Source: Pseudomonas baltica (GTDB lineage: Bacteria > Pseudomonadota > Gammaproteobacteria > Pseudomonadales > Pseudomonadaceae). Taken from it: 64,000 nucleotides of DNA. A program made the translations under genes and the position numbers. Positions 17,083-25,114 of this stretch are shown piece by piece. The notes below the pieces were generated by a model. It was not told the origin of the DNA and searched no databases. It saw only the letters and a list, made by a program, of their open reading frames with translations. The stretch is taken from contig NZ_CP134771.1 in assembly GCF_031880315.1 (NCBI RefSeq), positions 2,728,001 to 2,792,000 on the forward strand, written 5' to 3'. How positions within the stretch are numbered: position 1 is the first letter of the stretch; every line of letters starts with the position of its first letter.

Positions 17083-18411
17083 TCAAGGCTTGCGCTTGCG
17101 CGGTCCGGTATTGAACACCGGGACTTTGCGCACAGGCTTGGCCGCAGGCGCCGGCTCACTATCACCGCTATCCACCCATTTGCCCAGGTTGCGTTTGCCG
17201 CTGCTGGCCTTGGGCTTTTTCGGCTTCTTCGGTTTTTTCACCACTTCACCGCTGGCGCTGGTTTCCGGCACGCGGTGGTCGGGTTCGAAATCCGGCTCCT
17301 GGATGCGTCGCAACGTCTGACGAGTCAGCACTTCAATGGCCGCCAGCAATTGCACTTCATCGGCACAGACCAGCGAGATCGCCTCGCCACTCAAACCCGC
17401 GCGCCCGGTACGGCCGATGCGATGCACATAGTCTTCGGCAACGATCGGCAGATCGAAGTTGACCACAGTCGGCAGCTCTTCGATATCCAGCCCGCGCGCG
17501 GCGACGTCGGTAGCCACCAGAATCTGTACTTCACTGGCCTTGAACCGATCCAGCGCGCGCTGACGAGTGGCCTGGGGCTTGTCACCATGGATGCCATCAG
17601 CGTTGATGCCCAGCCCTTGCAGGCGGTCCACCAGTTCATCGACGCCCTTGCGGGTCTTGGCGAACACCAGCACCTGTTTCCAGTGCTGCTGCTTGAGCAA
17701 GTGGATGAACAGCTCCGGCTTGCGCTTTTTATCCACAGTGACGATCCACTGCTTGACCGTGCTGGCCGCCACGTTGCGCGGGCTGACTTCGATGCTCAGC
17801 GGGTTGTCGAGCGTTTGCCCGGCCATCGCCCGGATGGCTTCGGAGAACGTCGCAGAAAACAACAGGGTCTGGCGTTTTTTCGGCAGCGCCTTGTAGATAT
17901 CGCGCAGCTCTTCGGAAAACCCGAGGTCGAGCATGCGGTCGGCTTCATCCAGCACCAGCGTCTGCAGTTGCGAAAACTTGACGGCGTTCTGGCGAAACAG
18001 GTCGAGCAAACGGCCAGGGGTGGCCACCAGCAGGTCGACACCTTTGCGCAGCTTCATCATCTGCGGATTGATGCTGACCCCGCCGTACACCGCGTAGGTG
18101 CGCAGCGGCAGGTGTTCGGCGTATTCGGCGATGTTGGCGTGGACCTGCTCGGCGAGCTCGCGGGTGGGCACCAGGATCAGCGCGCGGACCGAGTTGGGCG
18201 CGACCACGGCGCCTTCCTGGGTCAGGCGCTGCAGCAGCGGCAAACCGAAACCGGCGGTCTTGCCGGTGCCGGTCTGCGCCGCCGCCATCAGGTCGCGGCC
18301 GGCCAGCACTGCGGGTATCGCCTGCGCCTGGACGGGCGTAGGGGTCTGATAACCGAGGGTTTCAAGGGCGCGCAACAGGGGTTCGATCAGGCCGAGGGAG
18401 GCGAATGTCAT
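17083..18411 (-). CDS. DEAD-box ATP-dependent RNA helicase, RhlE-like
   Basis: A 442-residue RNA helicase with the full motif set: Q motif PTPVQAQAIP, Walker A AQTGTGKT, PTRELAEQ, DEAD, SAT, VATDVAARGLD and HRIGRTGR. A basic tail (KKPKKPKKPK and RKRKP) follows the core and is typical of RhlE-type enzymes that remodel structured RNA and ribosome precursors. The start at 18411 (MTFASLGL) matches the family; an in-frame extension to 18582 would add about 57 atypical residues. Two nuclease genes lie upstream on the same strand. Confidence 0.93.
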   Translation of the reverse strand: MTFASLGLIEPLLRALETLGYQTPTPVQAQAIPAVLAGRDLMAAAQTGTGKTAGFGLPLLQRLTQEGAVVAPNSVRALILVPTRELAEQVHANIAEYAEHLPLRTYAVYGGVSINPQMMKLRKGVDLLVATPGRLLDLFRQNAVKFSQLQTLVLDEADRMLDLGFSEELRDIYKALPKKRQTLLFSATFSEAIRAMAGQTLDNPLSIEVSPRNVAASTVKQWIVTVDKKRKPELFIHLLKQQHWKQVLVFAKTRKGVDELVDRLQGLGINADGIHGDKPQATRQRALDRFKASEVQILVATDVAARGLDIEELPTVVNFDLPIVAEDYVHRIGRTGRAGLSGEAISLVCADEVQLLAAIEVLTRQTLRRIQEPDFEPDHRVPETSASGEVVKKPKKPKKPKASSGKRNLGKWVDSGDSEPAPAAKPVRKVPVFNTGPRKRKP

Positions 18412-18508
18412 GGGTCTACCGTCAGAAATTTCAGCAATGGCGCGCAGTTTACCTGTAAGGCTGCGTTTCGTGTGTCCAGGGTGCATGTGCAACCGCAACA
18501 ACGCTGAC

Positions 18509-19114
18509 TTACCCGCGATGCCTTTGCAGCACCTCGGCGATCTTCGCCTTGGGGACTTTCTGCAAAGAGCAGAACAATTCATGGCCGACGTTGCTCAAAC
18601 CGTGGGTCTGGCGCAGTTCGGTGGCCAGGTGCTGCAGCAAGTTGGCGGCCATCTCGGCGTCAGCCATGGCCCGGTGAGCCTGGCCGGTGTGCGGCAGGTT
18701 GGCCCAGCGAGTGAGCGTGCCAAGCTTGTGATCGGGAGCGGCCGGCAACAAGCGTCGCGCCAGCAACAGCGAGCAGGCGAACGATTGCGCGCGACGACGA
18801 CGCACCAGGCCCAGCTCGTAGTCCCAGAACTTCTGGTCGAACGAAGCGTTGTGCGCGACCAACGGAACATCGCCGACGAACTCGGCAACTTCGTTCATCA
18901 CCTGCGCCGCAGCTGGGGCTTTGCGCACCATGGCCGTGGATATCCCGGTCAGGCCGGTAATGAACGCCGGGATCGGCACGCCAGCGTTCATCAGGCTCTG
19001 ATAGCGCTCGACGATCTGCCCGCGCTCCAGCATCACCACGGCGATTTCGGTGGCGCGGCAGGCACCCGGCGACAGCCCGGTGGTTTCAAAGTCGATGACG
19101 GCTATACGGTCCAC
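18509..19114 (-). CDS. DnaQ-like 3'-5' exonuclease
   Basis: A 201-residue DEDDh exonuclease. ExoI motif VIDFETTG (Asp8, Glu10), ExoII VAHNASFDQKFWDYE and ExoIII HRAMADAEMA are all present, so the fold should be catalytically competent. Such stand-alone proteins trim DNA or RNA 3' ends; this one is not DnaQ itself, because it lacks the epsilon C-terminal region. It lies between the helicase and an NYN nuclease on the same strand, separated by about 100 and 30 bp, so the three may be co-expressed. Confidence 0.9.
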   Translation of the reverse strand: MDRIAVIDFETTGLSPGACRATEIAVVMLERGQIVERYQSLMNAGVPIPAFITGLTGISTAMVRKAPAAAQVMNEVAEFVGDVPLVAHNASFDQKFWDYELGLVRRRRAQSFACSLLLARRLLPAAPDHKLGTLTRWANLPHTGQAHRAMADAEMAANLLQHLATELRQTHGLSNVGHELFCSLQKVPKAKIAEVLQRHRG

Positions 19115-19145
19115 AACAGCTCCAGCAGGATCAATTTCAAGGCTT

Positions 19146-19625
19146 TCAATTTCGCAGCAGCAGCCCGCCGTCTATCGGCACATAACGGCTGGCGGCGCGA
19201 ATCAGCGAATTGGCGGTCAGCCCCGGCACGCCGTAGGCCACCGCATTGACCCCATGCTTGCCGATGATACGTTCGAGCAGCAGGTCGAAATCACCATCGC
19301 CCGAGGCCAGCACCACCTCGTCGACATGAGGCGCGGCGTCCATGATATCGATGGTAATGCCCACATCCCAGTCCCCTTTGGCGGAACCGTCGCTGCGCTG
19401 GATATACGGCTTGAGTTTCACCACGAAGCCCAGATTGCGCAGGATCTGCTGGAACTGTTGCTGTTTGCTGTCGCCACGATCGATGGCATAGGCGTACGCC
19501 TCGACGATCTCGCCGTGCTGGCTGATATCGGCCCACAGGGCGGCATAGTTGAAATGGCAACCGTATGCCTGACGCACCGTGTAATAGAGGTTCTGTACGT
19601 CGGCGAACACCGCGATTCTCTTCAC
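19146..19625 (-). CDS. NYN-domain (LabA/DUF88) putative nuclease
   Basis: A 159-residue single-domain NYN protein with a PIN-like fold. Acidic positions are visible at FADVQNLYY (Asp9), WDVGITIDI and ASGDGDFD, the usual metal-binding set. Related proteins cleave RNA. It is the first gene of a same-strand row with the exonuclease and the RNA helicase, which suggests, without proof, a role in RNA turnover. Confidence 0.88.
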   Translation of the reverse strand: MKRIAVFADVQNLYYTVRQAYGCHFNYAALWADISQHGEIVEAYAYAIDRGDSKQQQFQQILRNLGFVVKLKPYIQRSDGSAKGDWDVGITIDIMDAAPHVDEVVLASGDGDFDLLLERIIGKHGVNAVAYGVPGLTANSLIRAASRYVPIDGGLLLRN

Positions 19626-19768
19626 CGCTCGTCCTCGTGAACATTGACCGCTGGGGCGAGCATTGCAACCAATGCCCGAAAGAGGCGCCAGTATGCCAGT
19701 CTGGGGAGGGTTGCTGTGAATTCGCTGCTGGGTATCGGCAGTTTTATCGGGCGCCTGTTATGGCCTCA

Positions 19769-19833
19769 TCGCGGGCAAGCCTTGCTCCCACAATGGTGCG
19801 GTGTACGCCTGTGGGAGCAAGGCTTGCCCGCGA
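19769..19833. repeat. REP-like palindrome, perfect 24-bp arms
   Basis: TCGCGGGCAAGCC... (19769-19792) is exactly complementary to 19810-19833 around a 17-nt loop. It is the best-preserved copy in the window, and its right arm is the start of the 98-bp tandem repeat. Confidence 0.9.
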
Positions 19834-20078
19834 AGACGGCTGCATGCCCGACACCAATACCCACACAAAAAACCGGCCTCATCTCCCACAATGGTGCGGT
19901 GTACGCCTGTGGGAGCAAGGCTTGCCCGCGAAGACGGCTGCATGCCCGACACCAATACCCACACAAAAAACCGGCCTCATCTCCCACAATGGTGCGGTGT
20001 ACGCCTGTGGGAGCAAGGCTTGCCCGCGAAGACGGCTGCATGCCTGACACTAATACCCACACAAAAAACCGGCCTCAT
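19785..20078. repeat. Three tandem copies of a 98-bp unit
   Basis: Copies start at 19785, 19883 and 19981. Copies 1 and 2 are identical where read, and copy 3 has two substitutions (TGCCTGACACTAATAC for TGCCCGACACCAATAC). Each unit carries CTCCCACA, the right palindrome arm, a CACACAAAAAACCGGCCTCAT segment and a unique middle. The AAAAAACCGGCCTC segment is one arm of the terminator at 20063-20090. Since 98 is not a multiple of three, the long open frames across it are by-products. Confidence 0.95.
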
Positions 20079-20090
20079 CTAGAGGCCGGT
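20063..20090 (-). terminator. Rho-independent terminator of the DUF2076 gene
   Basis: On the minus strand, ACCGGCCTC and GAGGCCGGT form a perfect 9-bp stem (20068-20076 with 20082-20090) with a 5-nt loop, followed by six U. It lies 21 bp after the DUF2076 stop. Confidence 0.92.
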
Positions 20091-20111
20091 CCTGTGCAAC
20101 AAGGCAATCAA

Positions 20112-20852
20112 TCAAACGAAACTATCATCGTCATCCGAGAAGAAGCCGCTGCCGCCATCATCGTAACCACTGTCGACAATACCACCCTGGTCGTTGTTGC
20201 CCCAGCTGTCGTTATTGCTCAGGCGTTGCTGTTCTTCACCGCCACCGCCGCCCCAGTCGTTGGACTGGGCAGGCGACTCCTGCAACACCTCGACAATTTC
20301 CTGAGGCTGGGAGTTGTGATGGAACAGGCTGCTGATACCTTCAGCGAGCATCACCCCACCGGCCACGCCCGCCGCCGTCTGCAGCGCGCCACGCATGAAA
20401 CCGCCACCCGCCGGCGCGGCCGCAGGCGCTGGCTGGGCATATTGCTGCTGCGGAGCTTGAGGCGGCGGCGCGGCATAACGCGGCGCCGGCTCACGCCATC
20501 CGCCGGTCGAGGGCGCCGGAGCAGCAGGCGCCGAATCACGAGAGCCGCTGCCGAAGATGCTCGACAGGAAACCACCACCGCCGCTGCTCGTCGCCGGGGC
20601 GGCCTGAGCCTGCAGCTGCGCTTGAGCCTGGGCCAGATCGGCCTGCAGCTTTTTGTTCTGCTCATCGAGACGCTTTATGGCCGCTTCCTGCACCAGAATC
20701 GACTGGGCCATGTAATAGGCCACGTTCGGCTGAGCGGTCACGTGTTCCTTGATCCGCTCCTGCGCCTGTGCGTCGCGCGGGCCTGAGTCCTTTTCGGCTT
20801 GTTGCAACCGGGAAAACAGTCCATCGATCAGGGTTTGTTCATCGCTGTTCAT
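20112..20852 (-). CDS. DUF2076-family protein
   Basis: A 246-residue protein of the DUF2076 family. The conserved N-terminus runs to about residue 60 (EQTLIDGLFSRL, then NVAYYMAQSILVQEAAI). A coiled-coil-like KLQADLAQAQAQLQAQ and a Gly/Pro/Ala-rich linker follow. Next comes a hydrophobic segment (GGGFMRGALQTAAGVAGGVMLAEGI) and a C-terminus rich in Gly, Asn and Asp. There is no catalytic motif. The family is periplasmic or membrane-associated by prediction and its function is unknown. Confidence 0.9.
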   Translation of the reverse strand: MNSDEQTLIDGLFSRLQQAEKDSGPRDAQAQERIKEHVTAQPNVAYYMAQSILVQEAAIKRLDEQNKKLQADLAQAQAQLQAQAAPATSSGGGGFLSSIFGSGSRDSAPAAPAPSTGGWREPAPRYAAPPPQAPQQQYAQPAPAAAPAGGGFMRGALQTAAGVAGGVMLAEGISSLFHHNSQPQEIVEVLQESPAQSNDWGGGGGEEQQRLSNNDSWGNNDQGGIVDSGYDDGGSGFFSDDDDSFV

Positions 20853-21051
20853 GGCGACCTCGTCAGATTGCCGGAATTGATCCGACCGGGTTCACGGTGA
20901 ACCGGGTACAGAGGATTAATGGGGCAGCATGGGCACCGATTCAATAGCCCGGCCCCATGAAAGATTATTTACTGCACAGGTGACAGCGGTTGGAGGGCTC
21001 TGGCGCATCGTCTACAGTGTGCAATTGCTTTGACTCTGAATTTTTTGACCC

Positions 21052-21723
21052 ATGAATCCACTCAGCGTTCTGCGCGACTCGCTTTACTTCTCCCAACGCA
21101 ATCTGTGGGCCATTGCCCAACTGTGCCTGCCGCTGCTGGTGCTTGAATCGCTGGGCCGGCAACTGGTGGGGCATCTGGTCGGCCCGGACGGCTCGCCCGT
21201 GTTCGAGGTCATGGTCGGGCTGCTGTTCTACCCGCTGTACACCGGGGCGCTGATCCTGTTTCTCGATGCGCGCAGCAATGGCGATACGCCGCGCCATCGC
21301 GACCTGCTGGCCGTTGCCCTGCGGATCTGGCCGCCCTACGCCTTGCTGGCCGCCATCAGCACGCTGCTGATCATGCTCGGCATGTCGTTGTTCATCCTGC
21401 CGGGGTTGTGGGTGATGGCCAAACTGGCGTTTTCCGAGTACTTGCTGGTGCTGCGCGGGCTGACGCCGCTGGCTGCCATCAAGCAGAGTCTGGAACTGAG
21501 CCGCGGGCGTTTCTGGCAGATCATGGCCTGCATCCTTGCAGCGCTGATCCCCCTGTGGCTGCTGGATGACGCCAGCGGCATGCTCTACCCCGCCGGCCAG
21601 AACCCGCTGGTGGACCTGATCATCGACAGCCTCAACAGTTTTTTGCAGCTGTTCACCAGCGTGGTGATGTTCCGCCTGTTCATGCTGGTCACCGAACCCG
21701 ACCTGGACAACAGCACCGCCTGA
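21052..21723 (+). CDS. YciC-like inner membrane protein
   Basis: A 223-residue integral membrane protein with about five or six hydrophobic segments. The LTPLAAIKQSLELSRGRFWQI segment near residue 140 is characteristic of the YciC/UPF0259 group. It lacks a signal peptide and catalytic residues. It stands upstream of the EEP gene with a 70-bp gap on the same strand. Function is unknown. Confidence 0.82.
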   Translation: MNPLSVLRDSLYFSQRNLWAIAQLCLPLLVLESLGRQLVGHLVGPDGSPVFEVMVGLLFYPLYTGALILFLDARSNGDTPRHRDLLAVALRIWPPYALLAAISTLLIMLGMSLFILPGLWVMAKLAFSEYLLVLRGLTPLAAIKQSLELSRGRFWQIMACILAALIPLWLLDDASGMLYPAGQNPLVDLIIDSLNSFLQLFTSVVMFRLFMLVTEPDLDNSTA

Positions 21724-21793
21724 AGCACGGGTGTGCAGCGGCCCCCAGCGTCGGTTATGCTCGGGAGATGATCTTGACCGACCTGCCTCGCCC

Positions 21794-22879
21794 ATGAGCC
21801 GACTGCTGCGCTACACCTTGATCCTGATTGCCCTGGCCATACTGCTGGTGTTTTTGGCCATACACGCAGTGAGCTGGCGACCGCCGGCACGGCAGAACAT
21901 CGCCGTGCAGTGTCATGCTGGCGCCCCCGAACTGGCCGCAGGCCAAGGCCTCAAGGTGATGACCTGGAACGTGCAGTTCCTGGCCGGCAAGCGCTATGTG
22001 TTCTGGTACGAGCTGGCCGACGACCGCGGCCCGGATGATCGCGCCACCAGCGCCGACCTCGCCTATAACCTTGATGAAGTGTCGCGCGTCATCCGCGACG
22101 AGCAACCGGACGTGGTCCTGCTGCAGGCCGTGGACAAGGGCGCCAAGTCCAGCGATTACCAGGATCAACTGGCCTTGATCCGTGAACGCCTCGCCGACCT
22201 CTACCCCTGTTCCGCCCAGGCCTATGAGTGGAAGGCCGACTTCGACCCCAGCACGCACGTCTTCGGCAGCGTCGGCCGCACGCTGGCGACCCTGAGCCGC
22301 TACCGCATCGAGCACGCCGAGCGCCTGCAACTGCCGCAACGCACCGAAGGCAATCCCTTCAAGCTGCCGTTCGCGCCCCAACGCGCGCTGCTCAACGTCT
22401 ACCTGCCGATCCAGGGCGGTGGTCAACTGGCGGTGCTCAACACGCGCCTTGATCGCTATGCCGCCGGGCGGGATACGCAACTGCGTCAACTGCAGGCCGT
22501 CAGCCAGCAGCTCGATCAACTGGAAGCACATGGCGAAACCTGGCTGATCGGCGGTGATTTCGAACTGCTGCCACTGGGCCAGCGCCAGCGTCTGGCACTT
22601 GACCAACAGCAACGCTATTCAGCGGACGCCGATCTGCACCTGCTGTGGGACAAGTACCCGATGATCCCCAGCAATGCCGAGGTCGGCAGTGTCGATCGCG
22701 CGCAATGGCTGACGCATTATCCCAACGGTCAGACGGGGGATAGCCCGGATCGGACGGTGGATTATCTGTTCCATAGCCCACGGATTACGCGCCAGGAGGC
22801 GATGGTGAGGCAGGATGATACGTTGGAGATATCCGATCATTTGCCGGTGTTGGCAACCTTTCAGTTGCCACCTCGGTAA
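21794..22879 (+). CDS. Endonuclease/exonuclease/phosphatase-family protein
   Basis: A 361-residue protein with one N-terminal membrane segment (about 8-28) and an EEP domain: MTWNVQFLAG, RVIRDEQPDVVLLQ, a GGDFELLP motif and a C-terminal SDHLPV, the usual metal and catalytic positions. The domain probably faces the periplasm. Members cleave phosphodiesters in nucleic acid or lipid; nothing here fixes the substrate. The start at 21794 (MSRLLRYT) gives a clean membrane anchor. Confidence 0.87.
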   Translation: MSRLLRYTLILIALAILLVFLAIHAVSWRPPARQNIAVQCHAGAPELAAGQGLKVMTWNVQFLAGKRYVFWYELADDRGPDDRATSADLAYNLDEVSRVIRDEQPDVVLLQAVDKGAKSSDYQDQLALIRERLADLYPCSAQAYEWKADFDPSTHVFGSVGRTLATLSRYRIEHAERLQLPQRTEGNPFKLPFAPQRALLNVYLPIQGGGQLAVLNTRLDRYAAGRDTQLRQLQAVSQQLDQLEAHGETWLIGGDFELLPLGQRQRLALDQQQRYSADADLHLLWDKYPMIPSNAEVGSVDRAQWLTHYPNGQTGDSPDRTVDYLFHSPRITRQEAMVRQDDTLEISDHLPVLATFQLPPR

Positions 22880-22880
22880 T

Positions 22881-22979
22881 CCTGTAGCGTGGGGGCTTGC
22901 CCCCCGATACGCGGTGAATCATGGACGCTGCGGTTACGCGAACGATTGCGGCGCCGCATCTGCAGACCCTCGCTACAGG
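22881..22979. repeat. Long-range inverted repeat between convergent genes
   Basis: CCTGTAGCGTGGG (22881-22893) is complementary to CCCTCGCTACAGG (22967-22979) with one mismatch, and overlaps the LysR stop codon. The left side also carries GGGGCTTGCCCCCCGATACG, as in the repeat at 25009-25093. Confidence 0.6.
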
Positions 22980-23869
22980 GGCGAACCGAACCGTTCGACC
23001 ATGAAGCGGATAAAGCTGCGCAGCTTCGGCGAGCCCTGACGATCCGGCAGATACAGCACATGCAGCGGCCGCGCCGGCGCGCAGTACTCCGGCAACACCC
23101 GTTGCAATCGCCCCGATTCGATATCCCGCTCGACTACCACCTGCGGCAGCAGCGTGATCCCCATGCCCGCCAACGCGGCCTCACGCAGCGCGGGGCCGTT
23201 GTCCATCTGCACCCGGCCCTTGATCCTGACCCCGTGCTCGCCATCCGGCCCGACCAGCCGCCACAGCGAAAGCGCCGAGCGAGTCGCGTACTGGTAGGTC
23301 AGACAATCATGATCCACCAACTGCGCGGGATGGCTCGGCGCTGGGCGCGCCTGCAGATAGGCCGGGGCCGCACACACCACTAGATCATGGGGCTGGAGCA
23401 TTTGGGCAATGAGGCCGGAATCCGGCAGCTCGCCAATGCGTATCGCCGCCTCGAAGCCCTCCTCAAGCAAATCCACCAGGCGGTCGGTAAAGCTGATCTC
23501 CAGCTCGACCTTGGGATATTGCGCCAGGTATTCCTGCAGCGCGGGCATCAAGCGCTCGGCCCCGAACGCATGGGGAATGGTCACACGCAAGCGCCCTTGC
23601 GGCTCGGCCCGGGCGCTGGACGCCAAGGTCTCCGAAGCCTGCACCAGCCCGAGGATTTCCGCACAGCGGTCGTAGTAATGGGCGCCAAATGCGGTGAGAT
23701 GCTGCTGACGCGTGGTGCGATTGAGCAACTGCATGCCAACGTGTTCTTCCAGCGCGCGCAGATGATTACCCACCATGGTCGGCGTCAGGCCGGCCTCATC
23801 GGCGGCGGCGGTCAAGCTGCCTTTGTCGACGGCGAGCACGAACAGCTGCATGGACTTGAGCAGGTTCAT
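22973..23869 (-). CDS. LysR-family transcriptional regulator
   Basis: A 298-residue LysR regulator. The winged helix-turn-helix is at residues 3-62 (AADEAGLTPTMVGNHLRALEEHVGMQLLNRTTRQ), followed by the periplasmic-binding-like effector domain. It belongs to the broad CrgA/DsdC-like group. It is divergent from a quinone-oxidoreductase-like gene across 99 bp, and by the usual LysR pattern probably controls it. The start at 23869 gives the standard N-terminus MNLLKSMQLF; the open frame continues upstream without family homology. Confidence 0.92.
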   Translation of the reverse strand: MNLLKSMQLFVLAVDKGSLTAAADEAGLTPTMVGNHLRALEEHVGMQLLNRTTRQQHLTAFGAHYYDRCAEILGLVQASETLASSARAEPQGRLRVTIPHAFGAERLMPALQEYLAQYPKVELEISFTDRLVDLLEEGFEAAIRIGELPDSGLIAQMLQPHDLVVCAAPAYLQARPAPSHPAQLVDHDCLTYQYATRSALSLWRLVGPDGEHGVRIKGRVQMDNGPALREAALAGMGITLLPQVVVERDIESGRLQRVLPEYCAPARPLHVLYLPDRQGSPKLRSFIRFMVERFGSPL

Positions 23870-23968
23870 TGGCAAATTTTCCTTGGGAGTCCTGCAAGCT
23901 ATAGCCCATTTATCAATTTTTCCAAAGCAATAGCATGGATGGTACGCCCCACCCACTTGGAGAAAGAC

Positions 23969-24982
23969 ATGCACAGCTATCGATTCGACAGCCCTTCCCT
24001 CGACGGCCTGCGCCTGCACGATGAACCAATGCCCGTGCCCCAGCGCGGCGAATTGCTACTGCGCGTCCATGCGGTCTCGCTCAATTATCGCGACTTGGCC
24101 TTGATCAACGGGCGCATTCTCAAGCCCGCGATGGCCAACGGCATTCCCGTCAGCGATGCTTCGGCCGAAGTGGTCGAGGTGGGTGAAGATGTCGATGATT
24201 TTCGCCCCGGCGATCGCGTGGTCAGCCTGTTCCACCCCCGCTGGTTCGGCGGGCGCAAAGTGGCGGAGCGGGCGATTGGCAGCTACGGCTACAACCGCGA
24301 CGGCTGGTTGACCGCATTCAAGGTAGTGTCCCGCGAGGCCGTGGTGCGCCTGCCGGATGGGCTGAGCCATGAGCAAGGCGCGACGCTGCCCTGCGCAGCG
24401 GTCACTGCGTGGAATTCAGTCAATGGCCAGCTGCCGGTCGGCCCGGGGCAAACGGTACTGACGCTGGGGACCGGCGGGGTGTCGGTGTTTGCGCTGCAAT
24501 ATGCCAAGGCCATGGGCGCGCGGGTGATCGCTACGACGTCTTGCGCGGATAAAGCGCAGCGCCTCAGGGCTCTCGGCGCCGATGAGGTGATCAATTATCG
24601 CGATACGCCTGACTGGGGCTTGATGGTGCGTGAATTGACCGGTGGCCAAGGCGTGGATCGGGTGGTCGAGGTCGGCGGGCCAGCCACCCTCAAGCAATCG
24701 CTGCGGGCGGTGGCCTTTCATGGCGAGGTAGTGCTGGTGGGCTTTCTCGGCGAAACCGGCGCGCCGCTGGATTACTTCGATCTGATGGGGGCGGGAGCGA
24801 GTTTGCGCTCGACCAATGTGGGCGATCGGTCGTTGCTGGAGGCCTGTGTGCAGGCGACAGCGCAGGGGCAGATAGCGCCAGTGATAGATCAAGTGTTCGG
24901 TTTTGCCGAGGCGCGGGCGGCGTTCGAGCATCTGCGCAGTGGGACGCATTTTGGCAAGGTGGTGATTCGGGTTGCTGGTTGA
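23969..24982 (+). CDS. Quinone oxidoreductase-like NAD(P)-dependent alcohol dehydrogenase
   Basis: A 337-residue medium-chain dehydrogenase/reductase. The GroES-like half has SLNYRDLALINGRI, and the nucleotide site is TLGTGGVSVFALQYAKAMGA with the expected Gly pattern. The zinc ligands of true alcohol dehydrogenases (the GHE segment and four-Cys lobe) are absent, so I expect a zinc-free reductase of activated C=C or quinone bonds. GGAG lies 6 nt before ATG 23969. It is divergent from the LysR gene. Confidence 0.88.
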   Translation: MHSYRFDSPSLDGLRLHDEPMPVPQRGELLLRVHAVSLNYRDLALINGRILKPAMANGIPVSDASAEVVEVGEDVDDFRPGDRVVSLFHPRWFGGRKVAERAIGSYGYNRDGWLTAFKVVSREAVVRLPDGLSHEQGATLPCAAVTAWNSVNGQLPVGPGQTVLTLGTGGVSVFALQYAKAMGARVIATTSCADKAQRLRALGADEVINYRDTPDWGLMVRELTGGQGVDRVVEVGGPATLKQSLRAVAFHGEVVLVGFLGETGAPLDYFDLMGAGASLRSTNVGDRSLLEACVQATAQGQIAPVIDQVFGFAEARAAFEHLRSGTHFGKVVIRVAG

Positions 24983-25008
24983 TTCACCAGGCTTGTGGGT
25001 TTAACCCT

Positions 25009-25093
25009 GTGGCAAGGGGCTTGCTCCCGATACGTTGCGTCAGACAACACATTTGCGACTGACGCACCGTATCGGGAACAGCCCCCTCGCCAC
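25009..25093. repeat. Large imperfect palindrome, second repeat class
   Basis: Arms of about 35 nt (25009-25043 and 25059-25093) are near-complementary, with GGGGCTTGCTCCCGATACGTTGCGTCAG on the left. The composition differs from the CGCGGGCAAGCC class. It lies between the convergent oxidoreductase and hrpB genes. Related arms occur near 15072-15150 and 22881. Confidence 0.8.
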
Positions 25094-25114
25094 TAGCAAC
25101 TCTGGCCCAAACGG

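Noticed and set aside
19785..20078. Regular repeats suggestive of a CRISPR array
   Set aside because: The units are adjoining 98-bp duplications without variable spacers, no cas genes are near, and the content is a REP arm plus a terminator arm.
19565..20786. Long open frames on both strands across the tandem repeat and the DUF2076 gene
   Set aside because: They arise from the 98-bp repeat and the antisense of the low-complexity DUF2076 gene. The products are repetitive and without family or ribosome site.
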